From assembly GCA_937973685.1 (NCBI GenBank), contig CALJKJ010000012.1, positions 1 through 63,413 of the forward strand: a stretch of DNA of 63,413 nt, given 5' to 3'. Below are positions 16,720-25,344 of the stretch, in pieces. A program made the position numbers and the translations under genes. The number at the start of each line of letters is the position of its first letter. The stretch's first letter is position 1. Under the pieces are notes generated by a model. It was given only the letters and a program-made list of their open reading frames with translations, ran no database searches and was not told the DNA's origin. Source of the stretch: an uncultured Flavobacteriales bacterium. Its GTDB lineage: Bacteria; Bacteroidota; Bacteroidia; Flavobacteriales_D; Crocinitomicaceae.

Positions 16720-18564
16720 TTACTCCACCGTAACTGATTTCGCTAAATTACGAGGTTGATCGACATTACATCCGCGCATAACGGCAATGTGGTAACTCAA
16801 TAATTGGAACGGAATCGTAGCCAAAAGCGGCACAAGAAACTCATTTGTTTCAGGAATTTCGATCACATGATCAGCCATCTCTTTCACTTGTACATCGCCT
16901 TCTGTTACGATCGCAATGACTTTTCCTTTACGGGCTTTTACTTCTTGTATATTGGACACAACTTTTTCGTACGAATTTCCTTGCGTTGCAATCACAAAAA
17001 TTGGCATGTTTTCGTCGATTAATGCAATTGGCCCGTGTTTCATTTCCGCAGCAGGATAGCCTTCCGCGTGGATGTAAGAAATTTCTTTCAATTTTAATGC
17101 GCCTTCCAATGCTACTGGGAATGAACTTCCTCGACCTAAATAAAGTGCGTTTGCTGCATCTTTGTATTCGTGCGCAATTTTTTCAATCAATGCATCACTT
17201 GCAAGTACCTGTTTTACTTTCTCTGGAATTGCTTCCAATTCAGCAAGTAAGGTTCTAAAAGTAGTTTCGCTGATCGTTCCTTTTTTGTGCGCTAATGAAA
17301 GCGCCATCAATGTCAAAACAGTTACTTGAGCGGTGAATGCTTTTGTTGATGCCACACCAATTTCTGGTCCTGCATGTGTGTAAGAGCCTGCATCTGTGAT
17401 ACGTGAAATTGACGAACCTACAACATTACAAATCCCAAGAATTGTTGCTCCTTTTGATTTTGCTAATTCCAATGCTGCTAATGTATCTGCTGTTTCACCA
17501 GATTGTGAAATCGCTATGACAACATCATTTTCATTTAATATCGGATTTCTGTAGCGGAATTCACTGGCGTATTCAACTTCTACATTGATGCGTGCTAAAT
17601 CTTCAATCAAGTATTCACCAACCAATCCAGCATGCCATGATGTACCGCACGCTACAATAATCAAACGATTAGCATTGATCATTTTTTGTTCGTATTCCTT
17701 CAAGCCACCAAGAGTTACCCATGCATCTTCTGCGTTTAATCGTCCTCGGAAACAATCGTGTATGGATCGTGGTTGTTCGTGTATTTCTTTGAGCATAAAG
17801 TGCTCGTATCCACCTTTTTCAAGCGCTTCTAATTCCAATTCTAATTGTTGGAAAAACGGTGTGCGTTCTTGATCGGCAATGTTATACAATTTCAACCCGT
17901 CTTCTAAATCCAATACGGCAATTTCTTCGTCGTCTAAGTAAACAACTTTCTTTGTGAATTCGACAATAGGCGTTGCATCTGAAGCCAAGTAAAAATCACC
18001 TTCAGCACCAATACCAACAACAAGTGGACTACTTTTACGAGCAGCTACTAATCGATTTGGGAAATCAGATGATATGGCAACGATTGCATAAGCACCATGA
18101 ACTTGAGTTAATGCCAAACGTAATGCTTCACCAAACCAAACTTGTTCTTTTTTACTGATGTAATCTACTAAGTGTACGATAACTTCCGTATCTGTTTCAC
18201 TTTTGAATACATATCCTTGGTTTTGCAATTCGCGTTTTAGAACATCGTAATTTTCAATAATTCCATTGTGAATCAATGCGATTTTCCCATCCATCGAAAC
18301 ATGAGGATGTGCATTTGTATCCGATGGTTCACCATGAGTAGCCCAACGTGTATGGCCAATTCCTGCATGTCCTAAGATATCTTTGTTGGCAGCAAATTCT
18401 TCGAGGTTACTAACTTTGCCTGCTTTTTTATAGACATTCAAATTACCATCATGTAATAATGCAACACCAGCGCTATCATAACCACGATATTCTAGTCTTT
18501 TTAAGCCTTTGACAACAATTGGGTAGGCTTCTTTTTTTCCGATGTAAGCAACAATTCCACACAT
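16720..18564 (-). CDS. glmS: Glutamine-fructose-6-phosphate aminotransferase (isomerising)
   Basis: A 614-residue cytoplasmic enzyme making glucosamine 6-phosphate, the entry to peptidoglycan and lipid A. Cys2 (MCGIVAYIG) becomes the N-terminal nucleophile of the glutaminase domain, with HTRWATHG and HNGIIENY following. Two SIS sugar-isomerase domains occupy about 290-600 (ACGTSWHAG, SQSGETADT, GRGSSFPVALEG, and a C terminus of PRNLAKSVTVE). It follows the DUF4270 gene by 4 bp, so it is the last gene of the GT5-like/DUF4270/glmS set. I saw no glmS ribozyme-like leader; the upstream DNA is coding. Confidence 0.97.
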   Translation of the reverse strand: MCGIVAYIGKKEAYPIVVKGLKRLEYRGYDSAGVALLHDGNLNVYKKAGKVSNLEEFAANKDILGHAGIGHTRWATHGEPSDTNAHPHVSMDGKIALIHNGIIENYDVLKRELQNQGYVFKSETDTEVIVHLVDYISKKEQVWFGEALRLALTQVHGAYAIVAISSDFPNRLVAARKSSPLVVGIGAEGDFYLASDATPIVEFTKKVVYLDDEEIAVLDLEDGLKLYNIADQERTPFFQQLELELEALEKGGYEHFMLKEIHEQPRSIHDCFRGRLNAEDAWVTLGGLKEYEQKMINANRLIIVACGTSWHAGLVGEYLIEDLARINVEVEYASEFRYRNPILNENDVVIAISQSGETADTLAALELAKSKGATILGICNVVGSSISRITDAGSYTHAGPEIGVASTKAFTAQVTVLTLMALSLAHKKGTISETTFRTLLAELEAIPEKVKQVLASDALIEKIAHEYKDAANALYLGRGSSFPVALEGALKLKEISYIHAEGYPAAEMKHGPIALIDENMPIFVIATQGNSYEKVVSNIQEVKARKGKVIAIVTEGDVQVKEMADHVIEIPETNEFLVPLLATIPFQLLSYHIAVMRGCNVDQPRNLAKSVTVE

Positions 18565-18568
18565 ACTA

Positions 18569-19873
18569 TTAGAATTCTGTATATTTTATAGTTAATTTAG
18601 GTTTGTTTTTATTGGATGTTAATGGACCATTAAAAACGATACGCTCAGGACGTGCTGAGAAATTTAAACTGATAACCTTTATTCCTATATTTTCTGCATT
18701 TCCAGTAACAATGTCCTGAATGTAATCTCTAAGATCAATTACATAACTTTTACGTTGGTTGTTGTAAACTGCGTTTCCGACACTGTAATCTTTTCCGTCA
18801 ATGGTTTTAAAAGCAATGACAACTGAACTAGGTGTAAAACTGTCTCCCGTTTGAAAAGCAATTGGCAATTCGAGTAAGGCATTGTGAATGACGGTTTTAT
18901 CAGTGAAATTATCAATACTTGGGAATTTTACAACTGCGCTTGCACGGAAATTTTGCGTATAAAACTCTTCCATTCCAAACAACGAATCGTTGAGAACATT
19001 CGCTAAGCCATAACCAGAATTATCAACGTTTACGTGCGTAAAATCAGCACATTTATTGTCAATGATAAAGGAAACTTTCTTTTGATCTGTTTCGCCTTGT
19101 ATTTTGTAGTAAAAGGTAATTTTAGAATCGTTATTATTTAAGTTAAAATAAAACAATCCCCCTGTATTTGGAGCAGGATTGGATGGGGTAACACTTACTT
19201 TTAGTCCTTTGAAATAAGTTTTGAAAGCAGCTTCTGTATCAAAAGTAGTTGTGTTTATTCCTTCAGTTAATATTGCTTCTCCCCATGAATTGTCCAAACG
19301 CAAACGCAATTGTGGCGCTAACGTATCGTTGTCATCAATCACTACATTTGTTGTTGGGCGCGGCGTTTGTGATGCACTTGATGGATCGACTAAATTGGTT
19401 GCTTTCACCATCTTGGCTGAACTGGTATAATAATCAGCATTGATGGAAAGCGTATCGTCTAATTCATGGACTTCAAATGTTTGAGGTGTTAACTTACCAA
19501 AGTAACCTGCGTAACGCAAAGAGAGGACTACTGAGTCAACAAGTGGTATTGCTCCAGGAGCATCTGAAAAATCACCAACAAAATTAAATTGCGTGTAAAA
19601 CGAGGCATTCGATATACCAAACTTTGGATCGTGTACTTCACCAAGCACTACTGAGGTTTGGTTGTCCGTTTGAAATGAATCCTCAACTTGTGAATATGTT
19701 TGCAAACTAAAAGTGTCAATTGCACCAGAGGCCAACAAATCGTCAGGTGATAGCGTTCCATCACTCAGCTTTGTTGTTGACTTTTTACAACTTGTAGTAG
19801 CAAGTGTTAATAGTAAACAAGCGGAAAGTATCGAAACAATCCGCCAGTTTTTCATCCATTTTTTTTGAACCAT
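18569..19873 (-). CDS. DUF4270-family lipoprotein
   Basis: A 434-residue lipoprotein: after a basic start comes a hydrophobic stretch ending LATTSCKK, which gives the lipidation cysteine, then SPDDLLASGAIDTFSLQTYS, the typical opening of DUF4270 proteins. The rest is predicted beta-rich with short strand repeats and ends in NKPKLTIKYTEF. Function is unknown; in other Bacteroidota this family often sits next to glmS and a GT5-like gene as here, which hints at an envelope role. It is 5 bp from the upstream gene and 4 bp from glmS, so the three form an operon. The first ATG was used; another is six codons later. Confidence 0.85.
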   Translation of the reverse strand: MVQKKWMKNWRIVSILSACLLLTLATTSCKKSTTKLSDGTLSPDDLLASGAIDTFSLQTYSQVEDSFQTDNQTSVVLGEVHDPKFGISNASFYTQFNFVGDFSDAPGAIPLVDSVVLSLRYAGYFGKLTPQTFEVHELDDTLSINADYYTSSAKMVKATNLVDPSSASQTPRPTTNVVIDDNDTLAPQLRLRLDNSWGEAILTEGINTTTFDTEAAFKTYFKGLKVSVTPSNPAPNTGGLFYFNLNNNDSKITFYYKIQGETDQKKVSFIIDNKCADFTHVNVDNSGYGLANVLNDSLFGMEEFYTQNFRASAVVKFPSIDNFTDKTVIHNALLELPIAFQTGDSFTPSSVVIAFKTIDGKDYSVGNAVYNNQRKSYVIDLRDYIQDIVTGNAENIGIKVISLNFSARPERIVFNGPLTSNKNKPKLTIKYTEF

Positions 19874-19878
19874 AGTTT

Positions 19879-20706
19879 TTATACCAAAGCACCTTCTTCG
19901 ATCACTTTGTCGAAAAATTCATTCAATCCTTTCGTCAAGTTCTCTTCGGGTAAATAATTTAATTTCAAACATGTTGCCTTATCAAAAACAGCAGTTAATT
20001 CAGGAGAAACTTCTAAACTGCTTTGAATAACACCATCTGAAAACGATACTGCAGCATTAGTTATTGCTTCTAGTGTCGGATTTTTAACTAAAGTTGTGAC
20101 TTCTTCACTGAAACCATCGAAAGCTAATTTTTCAGCAAAACGTGGGTCCCATGCTTGTTTGAATCCTTCATTTGCATCGTACATGCTGTAAACAACTTTT
20201 GTATCTGCAAAATGTGGGTCTTTGTTGTAAATGTTTTTAATGTATAATGGCATCAAGGAAGTCATCCAGCCATGACAGTGAATAACATCTGGTTTCCAAC
20301 CAAGTTTTTTAACCGTTTCCAATACACCGCGACAAAAGAACATACTTCTTTCATCGTTGTCCGGATAATCTGATCCATCTTCTTGCGTAACATTGTTTTT
20401 TCGTTTGAAAAACTCATCGTTATCAATAAAATAAACTTGAATACGCGCAGCCGGAATGGAAGCAACTTTGATAATTAGCGGATGATCACGATCATCGATA
20501 ATAATATTCATTCCCGATAAACGAATGACTTCATGTAACTGATGTCTGCGTTCGTTGATACTTCCAAAACGAGGTGTAAATACTCGAATTTCTTTACCAT
20601 TCTCCTGAGTTCCTTGCGGAAGCTTACGAGCGTTGTGCGAAATTTCTGACTTCGGAAGAAATGGGAAGATTTCCTGCGAAACAAATAGAATTCTTTTCTT
20701 TTCCAT
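19879..20706 (-). CDS. Stand-alone GT5 (glycogen/starch synthase) N-terminal-domain protein
   Basis: A 275-residue protein resembling only the first Rossmann domain of glycogen synthases: MEKKRILFVSQEIFPFLP at the start, and KPDVIHCHGWMTSLMPLYIK at about 135-155, the usual xxHxHDW-like motif. The C-terminal donor-binding half is absent (whole enzymes are about 480 residues) and the KTGGL donor loop is replaced by KSEIS, so ordinary ADP-glucose transfer is doubtful. Start at the ATG; an upstream TTG adds three residues. It is first in the operon with DUF4270 and glmS, divergent from panC. It could be a regulator or partner enzyme; the role is unknown. Confidence 0.75.
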   Translation of the reverse strand: MEKKRILFVSQEIFPFLPKSEISHNARKLPQGTQENGKEIRVFTPRFGSINERRHQLHEVIRLSGMNIIIDDRDHPLIIKVASIPAARIQVYFIDNDEFFKRKNNVTQEDGSDYPDNDERSMFFCRGVLETVKKLGWKPDVIHCHGWMTSLMPLYIKNIYNKDPHFADTKVVYSMYDANEGFKQAWDPRFAEKLAFDGFSEEVTTLVKNPTLEAITNAAVSFSDGVIQSSLEVSPELTAVFDKATCLKLNYLPEENLTKGLNEFFDKVIEEGALV

Positions 20707-20740
20707 CGAATCCAAAAGGGGAATTTGTTACTAATAGGTG

Positions 20741-20771
20741 CAAAATTAAGAAAAAAAGAGCGTAACTTCAA
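20741..20771 (-). promoter_or_regulatory. Promoter of the GT5-like/DUF4270/glmS operon
   Basis: On the minus strand TTG (20769-20771), a 20-nt spacer and TAATTTTG (20741-20748) match the Bacteroidota TTG-N19-TAnnTTTG consensus closely. The predicted leader is about 28 nt. Confidence 0.65.
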
Positions 20772-20781
20772 TTAATTCATA

Positions 20782-20789
20782 TAGTTTTG
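20782..20789 (+). promoter_or_regulatory. Putative -7 element of panC
   Basis: TAGTTTTG is an exact TAnnTTTG match 30 bp before the GTG start of panC; no TTG is seen at the -33 distance. It faces away from the divergent glmS-operon promoter. Confidence 0.45.
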
Positions 20790-20819
20790 CCTGCTTACTT
20801 TGGATAAAAATCATTATTT

Positions 20820-21665
20820 GTGAAAATAATTACAACGCTTTCCGAACTATCTACGGTTTTGACTGCTTTAAAAAAAGAAGGGAAAACTCTCGGGTTTGTA
20901 CCTACAATGGGGGCTTTACATGAGGGGCACATGGATTTAATTCGTATTGCAAAAGCCCAATCAGCAGTTGTAATTGCAAGTGTTTTTGTCAATCCAACTC
21001 AATTTAATAATCCTTCAGATTTATCTCATTACCCAAGGACTCCAGAACAAGATGCCGCAATTTTAATGAAAAATGGGTGCGATATCGCGTTCTTTCCCAG
21101 TGTTGAAACTATTTACCCAGAGAATCTCATCACTCCCAAAATTGATATTTCTTCACTTGAAAAAGTAATGGAAGGTGCTTTTCGTCCGGGACATTTCGCA
21201 GGAGTTGTACAAGTAGTCTACCGTTTTTTTGAATTGATACAACCTGACTTTGCGTTTTTTGGGTTGAAAGATTTCCAACAAGTGGCCGTTATTCAACACA
21301 TGGTCAAGCAATTGAATTTGGCAGTTACTATCGTTCCCTGTCCTACAAAAAGGGAACATACTGGTTTGGCGATGAGTAGCCGCAATTTGCGACTTTCACC
21401 CGCTGAAAAAGAACAGGCCTTGGTCATTTACAATACCTTGCTTTTTTGCCAGGAAAATGCGCGTCACTTATCACCCAACGCTTTGCGTGAAGTAGCAATT
21501 GAACGTTTTAAACAAAGCCAGTTACGGTTGGAATATTTGACTATTTCAACCACAGATACGCTGGAGGAATTACACGAAAAATGGCCTGCAACTGCTGTTG
21601 TTTGTATCGCTTGCTACTGTGGAGATGTTCGCTTAATCGATAATTTCATCTTACAAATCGATTAA
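20820..21665 (+). CDS. panC: Pantoate-beta-alanine ligase (pantothenate synthetase)
   Basis: A 281-residue cytoplasmic enzyme joining pantoate and beta-alanine with ATP to make pantothenate, the coenzyme A precursor. Clear signatures: FVPTMGALHEGH (nucleotide-binding HxGH), SVFVNPTQFN, FGLKDFQQV and the MSSRNLRL loop. The start is GTG, giving (M)KIITTLSELST; no ATG fits as well. It is followed after 62 bp by panD, which supplies its beta-alanine substrate. panB is not present here. Confidence 0.97.
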   Translation: MKIITTLSELSTVLTALKKEGKTLGFVPTMGALHEGHMDLIRIAKAQSAVVIASVFVNPTQFNNPSDLSHYPRTPEQDAAILMKNGCDIAFFPSVETIYPENLITPKIDISSLEKVMEGAFRPGHFAGVVQVVYRFFELIQPDFAFFGLKDFQQVAVIQHMVKQLNLAVTIVPCPTKREHTGLAMSSRNLRLSPAEKEQALVIYNTLLFCQENARHLSPNALREVAIERFKQSQLRLEYLTISTTDTLEELHEKWPATAVVCIACYCGDVRLIDNFILQID

Positions 21666-21701
21666 TTCTGTTGGAATTATTTCGGATTCTCATTTTTCAA
21701 T

Positions 21702-21709
21702 TAACTTTG
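21702..21709 (+). promoter_or_regulatory. Putative -7 element of panD
   Basis: TAACTTTG matches TAnnTTTG, 18 bp before the panD ATG, giving a leader of about 12 nt. panD may therefore have its own promoter as well as readthrough from panC. Confidence 0.4.
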
Positions 21710-21727
21710 CACACCTTTTAATAAAAG

Positions 21728-22078
21728 ATGTTAATACAAGCTGTAAAATCAAAAATTCACCGTGTTCGCGTAACACAAGCTGAATTAAATTATGTCGGTA
21801 GTATCACGATCGATGAAGTACTTATGGAAGCCGCTAATTTAGTGGAAGGCGAAAAAGTACAAGTAGTGAATATTAACAACGGTGAACGCCTTGAAACATA
21901 TGTCATCAAAGGCGATCGTGGAACAGGAACAATTTGTTTGAATGGTCCTGCAGCCCGAAAAGTTGCTGTTGGAGATATTGTTATCATCATTGGTTATGGT
22001 TACATGACAATGGACGAAGCGCGTGGATTTACTCCATCACTAGTTTTCCCAGAAGAAGGAACCAATCGGTTGATATAA
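21728..22078 (+). CDS. panD: Aspartate 1-decarboxylase
   Basis: A 116-residue pyruvoyl enzyme that converts aspartate to beta-alanine for pantothenate synthesis. The self-cleavage site Gly24-Ser25 (NYVGSITID) generates the pyruvoyl group at Ser25. RLETYVIKGDRGTGTICLNG and the closing YGYMTMDEA match the family throughout, with normal length. It lies directly after panC; 30 bp later comes an unrelated nucleotidyltransferase gene on the same strand. Confidence 0.97.
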   Translation: MLIQAVKSKIHRVRVTQAELNYVGSITIDEVLMEAANLVEGEKVQVVNINNGERLETYVIKGDRGTGTICLNGPAARKVAVGDIVIIIGYGYMTMDEARGFTPSLVFPEEGTNRLI

Positions 22079-22108
22079 TTTCATACCTTCGTATTTCAAA
22101 TTCAAAAC

Positions 22109-22624
22109 ATGTCCAATTACCAACAGATTCTTTCAAAACTTCATACTGTCGCTGACATGGCGAAGCAAATTGAAAAATGGAAAATGGCTGGTGATCGGGT
22201 TATTTTTACAAATGGCTGTTTTGATATCTTGCACAAAGGACACGTCACTTATCTTGCACAAGCTGCCGATTTTGGAACCAAATTGGTCATAGGCATCAAC
22301 GCGGACGAATCTGTAAAAAGGCTTGGCAAAGGAGATGACCGCCCAATCAATTCGGAAGATGCGCGTGCCTTGTTAATCGCTTCGCTTGGATTTGTCGATG
22401 GAGTTGTTGTTTTTAATGATGACACGCCCATTCGATTAATCGAACAATTACAACCTGATGTTTTGGTGAAAGGCGCGGATTACGATGCCGACGAAACAGA
22501 TCCAACCAGCAAAAAATACATTGTTGGACGTGAAACGGTAATGCTGTTTGGTGGAATTGTGAAAACTGTTCCGCTTGTTGCAGGATTCTCAACAACGGGC
22601 ATTCTCAACAAAATCAGAGATTAA
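22109..22624 (+). CDS. rfaE2: RfaE2-type heptose-1-phosphate adenylyltransferase / cytidylyltransferase-like protein
   Basis: A 171-residue nucleotidyltransferase of the RfaE domain II type, which activates D-glycero-beta-D-manno-heptose 1-phosphate with ATP for the LPS core. Motifs: FTNGCFDILHKGHVTYL (the HxGH site), NADESVKRLGKG, PDVLVKGADY, and VPLVAGFSTTGILNKI at the end. The kinase half (RfaE1) is not fused and not in the window, as is usual in Bacteroidota. The stop overlaps that of the convergent membrane-protein gene by three bases. Confidence 0.88.
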   Translation: MSNYQQILSKLHTVADMAKQIEKWKMAGDRVIFTNGCFDILHKGHVTYLAQAADFGTKLVIGINADESVKRLGKGDDRPINSEDARALLIASLGFVDGVVVFNDDTPIRLIEQLQPDVLVKGADYDADETDPTSKKYIVGRETVMLFGGIVKTVPLVAGFSTTGILNKIRD

Positions 22625-23058
22625 TTGTTCTTTGAGTCGGCTAAATCTGCTGCAACTTTTTCTTTTTTGCGTATCAATAAGTAGGAAAAAAGACCCAAAG
22701 GCACGCACATAACTGTTGTTGTGATAACGACCCACGTTGGGTGACCTGGAATCAATAACATATTCATATACATGAAAAGTTGCAAAATTCCGGCAACAAT
22801 GATACTTGGTTTCATGGAAGTTCTACCTTGGATAAATGCAGCAACCAAACCGCCTATAAAAACACTGATTCCCCAGTTGATAACCAACAATACTTTGAGT
22901 AAAACGGGGATTTGTTGCACGTAATCAAACAATTCTTTCTGAGTTGCATTTTCGCTTGGAACTTTTATCCCAGAAAGGGAATGAAGAACGGATTCTCCTC
23001 CGGCAATAAACACGCCACCAACGATTAATCCAATAATTACTGCCAAAACACGTCTCAT
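22621..23058 (-). CDS. Four-helix membrane protein of unknown function
   Basis: A 145-residue protein beginning MRRVLAVIIGLIVGGVF with about four hydrophobic helices (about 5-22, 53-80, 85-102, 108-127) and a charged C-terminal tail. I do not recognise a family. It starts 10 bp after the ATPase gene of the MlaE/MlaF-type pair on the same strand, so it probably belongs to that operon and might be an accessory protein; this is position-based inference only. Confidence 0.65.
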   Translation of the reverse strand: MRRVLAVIIGLIVGGVFIAGGESVLHSLSGIKVPSENATQKELFDYVQQIPVLLKVLLVINWGISVFIGGLVAAFIQGRTSMKPSIIVAGILQLFMYMNMLLIPGHPTWVVITTTVMCVPLGLFSYLLIRKKEKVAADLADSKNN

Positions 23059-23068
23059 AAGCAAAGTA

Positions 23069-23833
23069 TTACTTTTTTTGTTTCATTGTTTCTTTGATCT
23101 CCTTCATGAATTCAGAAGCGTAAACAAAATCGTTTATTTCAGGATTATCTGTTGTGATGATTGAATTACGATCACCTTGCCACCAATTTTTTCCTTGGTG
23201 GATGAACAAAATATTATCGCCAATTTCAATTACGGAGTTCATATCGTGCGTAATAACGATAGTCGTAATGTTGTATTCGTAAGTAATTTCACGGATCAAG
23301 TTGTCAATAACGATCGATGTTTTGGGATCCAAACCAGAATTAGGTTCGTCACAAAACAAGTATTTCGGATTCATTGCAATGGCGCGCGCAATCGCAACAC
23401 GTTTTTGCATTCCACCACTACATTCCGAAGGGAATAGCTTGTTGCGTCCAGTCAAATTAACGCGGTCCAAACAAAAGTTTACCCGCTCCAACATTTCAGC
23501 TTTGGACTTTTTAGTAAACATGGTCAATGGAAACATGACGTTTTCTTCGACCGTCAATGAATCGAACAAGGCAGCGCCTTGAAAAAGCATACCGATTTCT
23601 TTGTGAATTTCTTTCTTTTCGGAACGGTTCATGTTGCAAAAATCACGATCATCGTACATGATTTGACCGCTATTCACTTCGTGGAGACCCACAATACATT
23701 TTGCTAAAACTGACTTTCCTTGACCAGATTGGCCAATGATCATATTGACTTTTCCTTTGTGAAAAGAAGCTGAGATATCTTTCAATACTTCATTTTCACC
23801 AAACGTTTTATGGATGTTTTTTACCTCAATCAT
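23069..23833 (-). CDS. MlaF-type ABC transporter ATPase
   Basis: A 254-residue ATP-binding subunit of a phospholipid/toluene-tolerance-type ABC system. Walker A GQSGQGKS (about 34-41), signature SGGMQKRVAIARA, Walker B YLFCDEPNSGLDP and switch histidine in VITHD. Pairing with an MlaE-like permease whose stop overlaps this start (TAATG) supports a lipid-trafficking complex in the inner membrane. The expected MlaD substrate-binding (MCE) protein is not adjacent. Confidence 0.9.
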   Translation of the reverse strand: MIEVKNIHKTFGENEVLKDISASFHKGKVNMIIGQSGQGKSVLAKCIVGLHEVNSGQIMYDDRDFCNMNRSEKKEIHKEIGMLFQGAALFDSLTVEENVMFPLTMFTKKSKAEMLERVNFCLDRVNLTGRNKLFPSECSGGMQKRVAIARAIAMNPKYLFCDEPNSGLDPKTSIVIDNLIREITYEYNITTIVITHDMNSVIEIGDNILFIHQGKNWWQGDRNSIITTDNPEINDFVYASEFMKEIKETMKQKK

Positions 23834-24573
23834 TACAATAAAATCATTTGAGTGAGTAAAAAGTTGGCAATCAAAATGGCAATACTAGCACTCACTACAG
23901 ATTGTGTTGATGAGCGACCAACATCCAACGCACCACCTTTTGTGTAATAACCAAAAAAGGAAGCAATGGATGTGATTAAAAATGCAAAGACAACAGCTTT
24001 TGTTAACGCGTAAACAATATCACTATTGATAAAATAAAAACGCAAGCCATAAATGTACGTATCTGTTGAGGATAAGCCGGAAAGCAACAACGACAACCAA
24101 CCGCCAACTAAACTCAATCCAATCGAAAAGATAATCAACACCGGAAAGAACAACATTGCTGCAATTATTTTTGGCAACACCAAGTAATTCAATGAATTCA
24201 CACCCATGATTTCGAGTGCGTCAATTTGTTCTGTTACCCGCATGGTTCCGATTTCAGAAGCGATGTTTGAACCAACTTTCCCTGCTAAAATCAAGGAAAT
24301 AATAGTAGGTGAAAATTCGAGAATGGTACTCGAGCGCGTAATGTAACCAATTGTGTAGGCTGGTAACCAAGGCGAATCCATGTTAGATGCAGTTTGTAAG
24401 GCGATGACACCACCCATAAACGTTGACATCAAGGCAACAATCGGAATGGATTTGATGCCAATGAACTCAATTTCTTCAAATAATCGGATACGAAAAATGC
24501 GCCATTTTTCCGGTTTCGAAAAAACGATGCTCAGCATTATCGCGTATTTACCAATGTTGTTTAATACTTTCAT
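23833..24573 (-). CDS. MlaE-type ABC transporter permease
   Basis: A 246-residue permease with the MlaE fold: an N-terminal amphipathic region (KYAIMLSIVFSKPEKWRIF), IPIVALMSTFMGGVIALQ, then EFSPTIISLILAGKVGSNIASEIGTMRVTEQIDALEIMG, the most conserved part of the family (named here in pieces), and a C-terminal helix. It should form a dimer in the inner membrane with the adjacent ATPase and move phospholipids. I chose the ATG at 24573 because the longer reading starts with TTG. The MCE-domain partner must be encoded elsewhere. Confidence 0.9.
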   Translation of the reverse strand: MKVLNNIGKYAIMLSIVFSKPEKWRIFRIRLFEEIEFIGIKSIPIVALMSTFMGGVIALQTASNMDSPWLPAYTIGYITRSSTILEFSPTIISLILAGKVGSNIASEIGTMRVTEQIDALEIMGVNSLNYLVLPKIIAAMLFFPVLIIFSIGLSLVGGWLSLLLSGLSSTDTYIYGLRFYFINSDIVYALTKAVVFAFLITSIASFFGYYTKGGALDVGRSSTQSVVSASIAILIANFLLTQMILL

Positions 24574-24693
24574 TTCGCTATAAAGGTACAAGAATTATTT
24601 TTTTATCCGACATTCTAGCTTTTTCAACGCTGATTCTTTCAAAACTTTTTCTTTCCATTGCAGGGCTCAATGGTCAAAAGCGTTACTTTGCCT

Positions 24694-24701
24694 TAGATTT
24701 G
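24694..24701 (+). promoter_or_regulatory. Putative -7 element of the SprT-like/manC unit
   Basis: TAGATTTG is an exact TAnnTTTG match ending 7 nt before the ATG at 24709, so any leader would be about one or two nucleotides. No -33 TTG at the expected distance. Confidence 0.4.
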
Positions 24702-24708
24702 TAACGGA

Positions 24709-25344
24709 ATGGATAAAAAACAAGTATTAATGAAGCAACTAAAGCCTTATTTACCAATAGGTTTTGACGAAATGATTGCCGATTTATTAGTGACTTATAC
24801 AGTTCGTTTTGCAATCACAAATCCCAGAGCAACTAAATTAGGAGATTACCGTGCGCCTATGAAAGGGGAGAAGTTTCACCGCATTTCGGTCAATGGAAAT
24901 TTGAATCAGTATAGTTTTTTAATCACAACATTGCACGAATTTGCTCACTTAGAAACTTATGTTACCCATGGTCACAAAGTGAAACCGCACGGTGAAGAAT
25001 GGAAGAAACAATATAGAGAACGCCTTTGGCCAGCTATTCAAACGGGGAAACTTCCCAAAGAAATTGAACAGGCATTGATGGTTAGTTTGACCAATACGAA
25101 AGCTTCTTCGTGCACGGATACACAGCTCTCTCGAGTGCTGCGCCAGTTTGATAAACGACCAGCGCATGAATTAATACTTGAGGAGTTGCCGAATAATGCT
25201 ATTTTTGTCTTGCAAGGTCGACAATTCCGAAAAGGAGAACTAAGAAGAACACGGTTTCTTTGCGAAGAAATCACGACAAAACGCATTTATTTAGTTCACG
25301 CCCTTGCAACTGTAGAATCGATTAATAAAGAATATGAAGGATAA
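24709..25344 (+). CDS. SprT-like zinc metalloprotein
   Basis: A 211-residue protein with the SprT-like metallopeptidase core: HEFAH (TTLHEFAHLETY, about 83-87) and a third His in KPHGEEWK about 20 residues later. Bacterial SprT family members are poorly characterised; relatives in eukaryotes (Spartan) cut DNA-protein crosslinks. The C-terminal half has a small beta-rich region (NAIFVLQGRQFRKGELRRTRFLC) comparable to the zinc-ribbon position but lacking its four cysteines. It overlaps the start of manC by 11 bp, so the two are co-transcribed. Confidence 0.8.
   Translation: MDKKQVLMKQLKPYLPIGFDEMIADLLVTYTVRFAITNPRATKLGDYRAPMKGEKFHRISVNGNLNQYSFLITTLHEFAHLETYVTHGHKVKPHGEEWKKQYRERLWPAIQTGKLPKEIEQALMVSLTNTKASSCTDTQLSRVLRQFDKRPAHELILEELPNNAIFVLQGRQFRKGELRRTRFLCEEITTKRIYLVHALATVESINKEYEG

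Noticed and set aside
18569..18720. A glmS ribozyme in front of glmS
   Set aside because: The upstream sequence is the coding end of the DUF4270 gene, and no ribozyme core is evident.
22621..22624. Convergent genes with overlapping stop codons (also at 52037-52040) as signs of antisense regulation
   Set aside because: Short stop overlaps are common in compact genomes; there is nothing else to support regulation.
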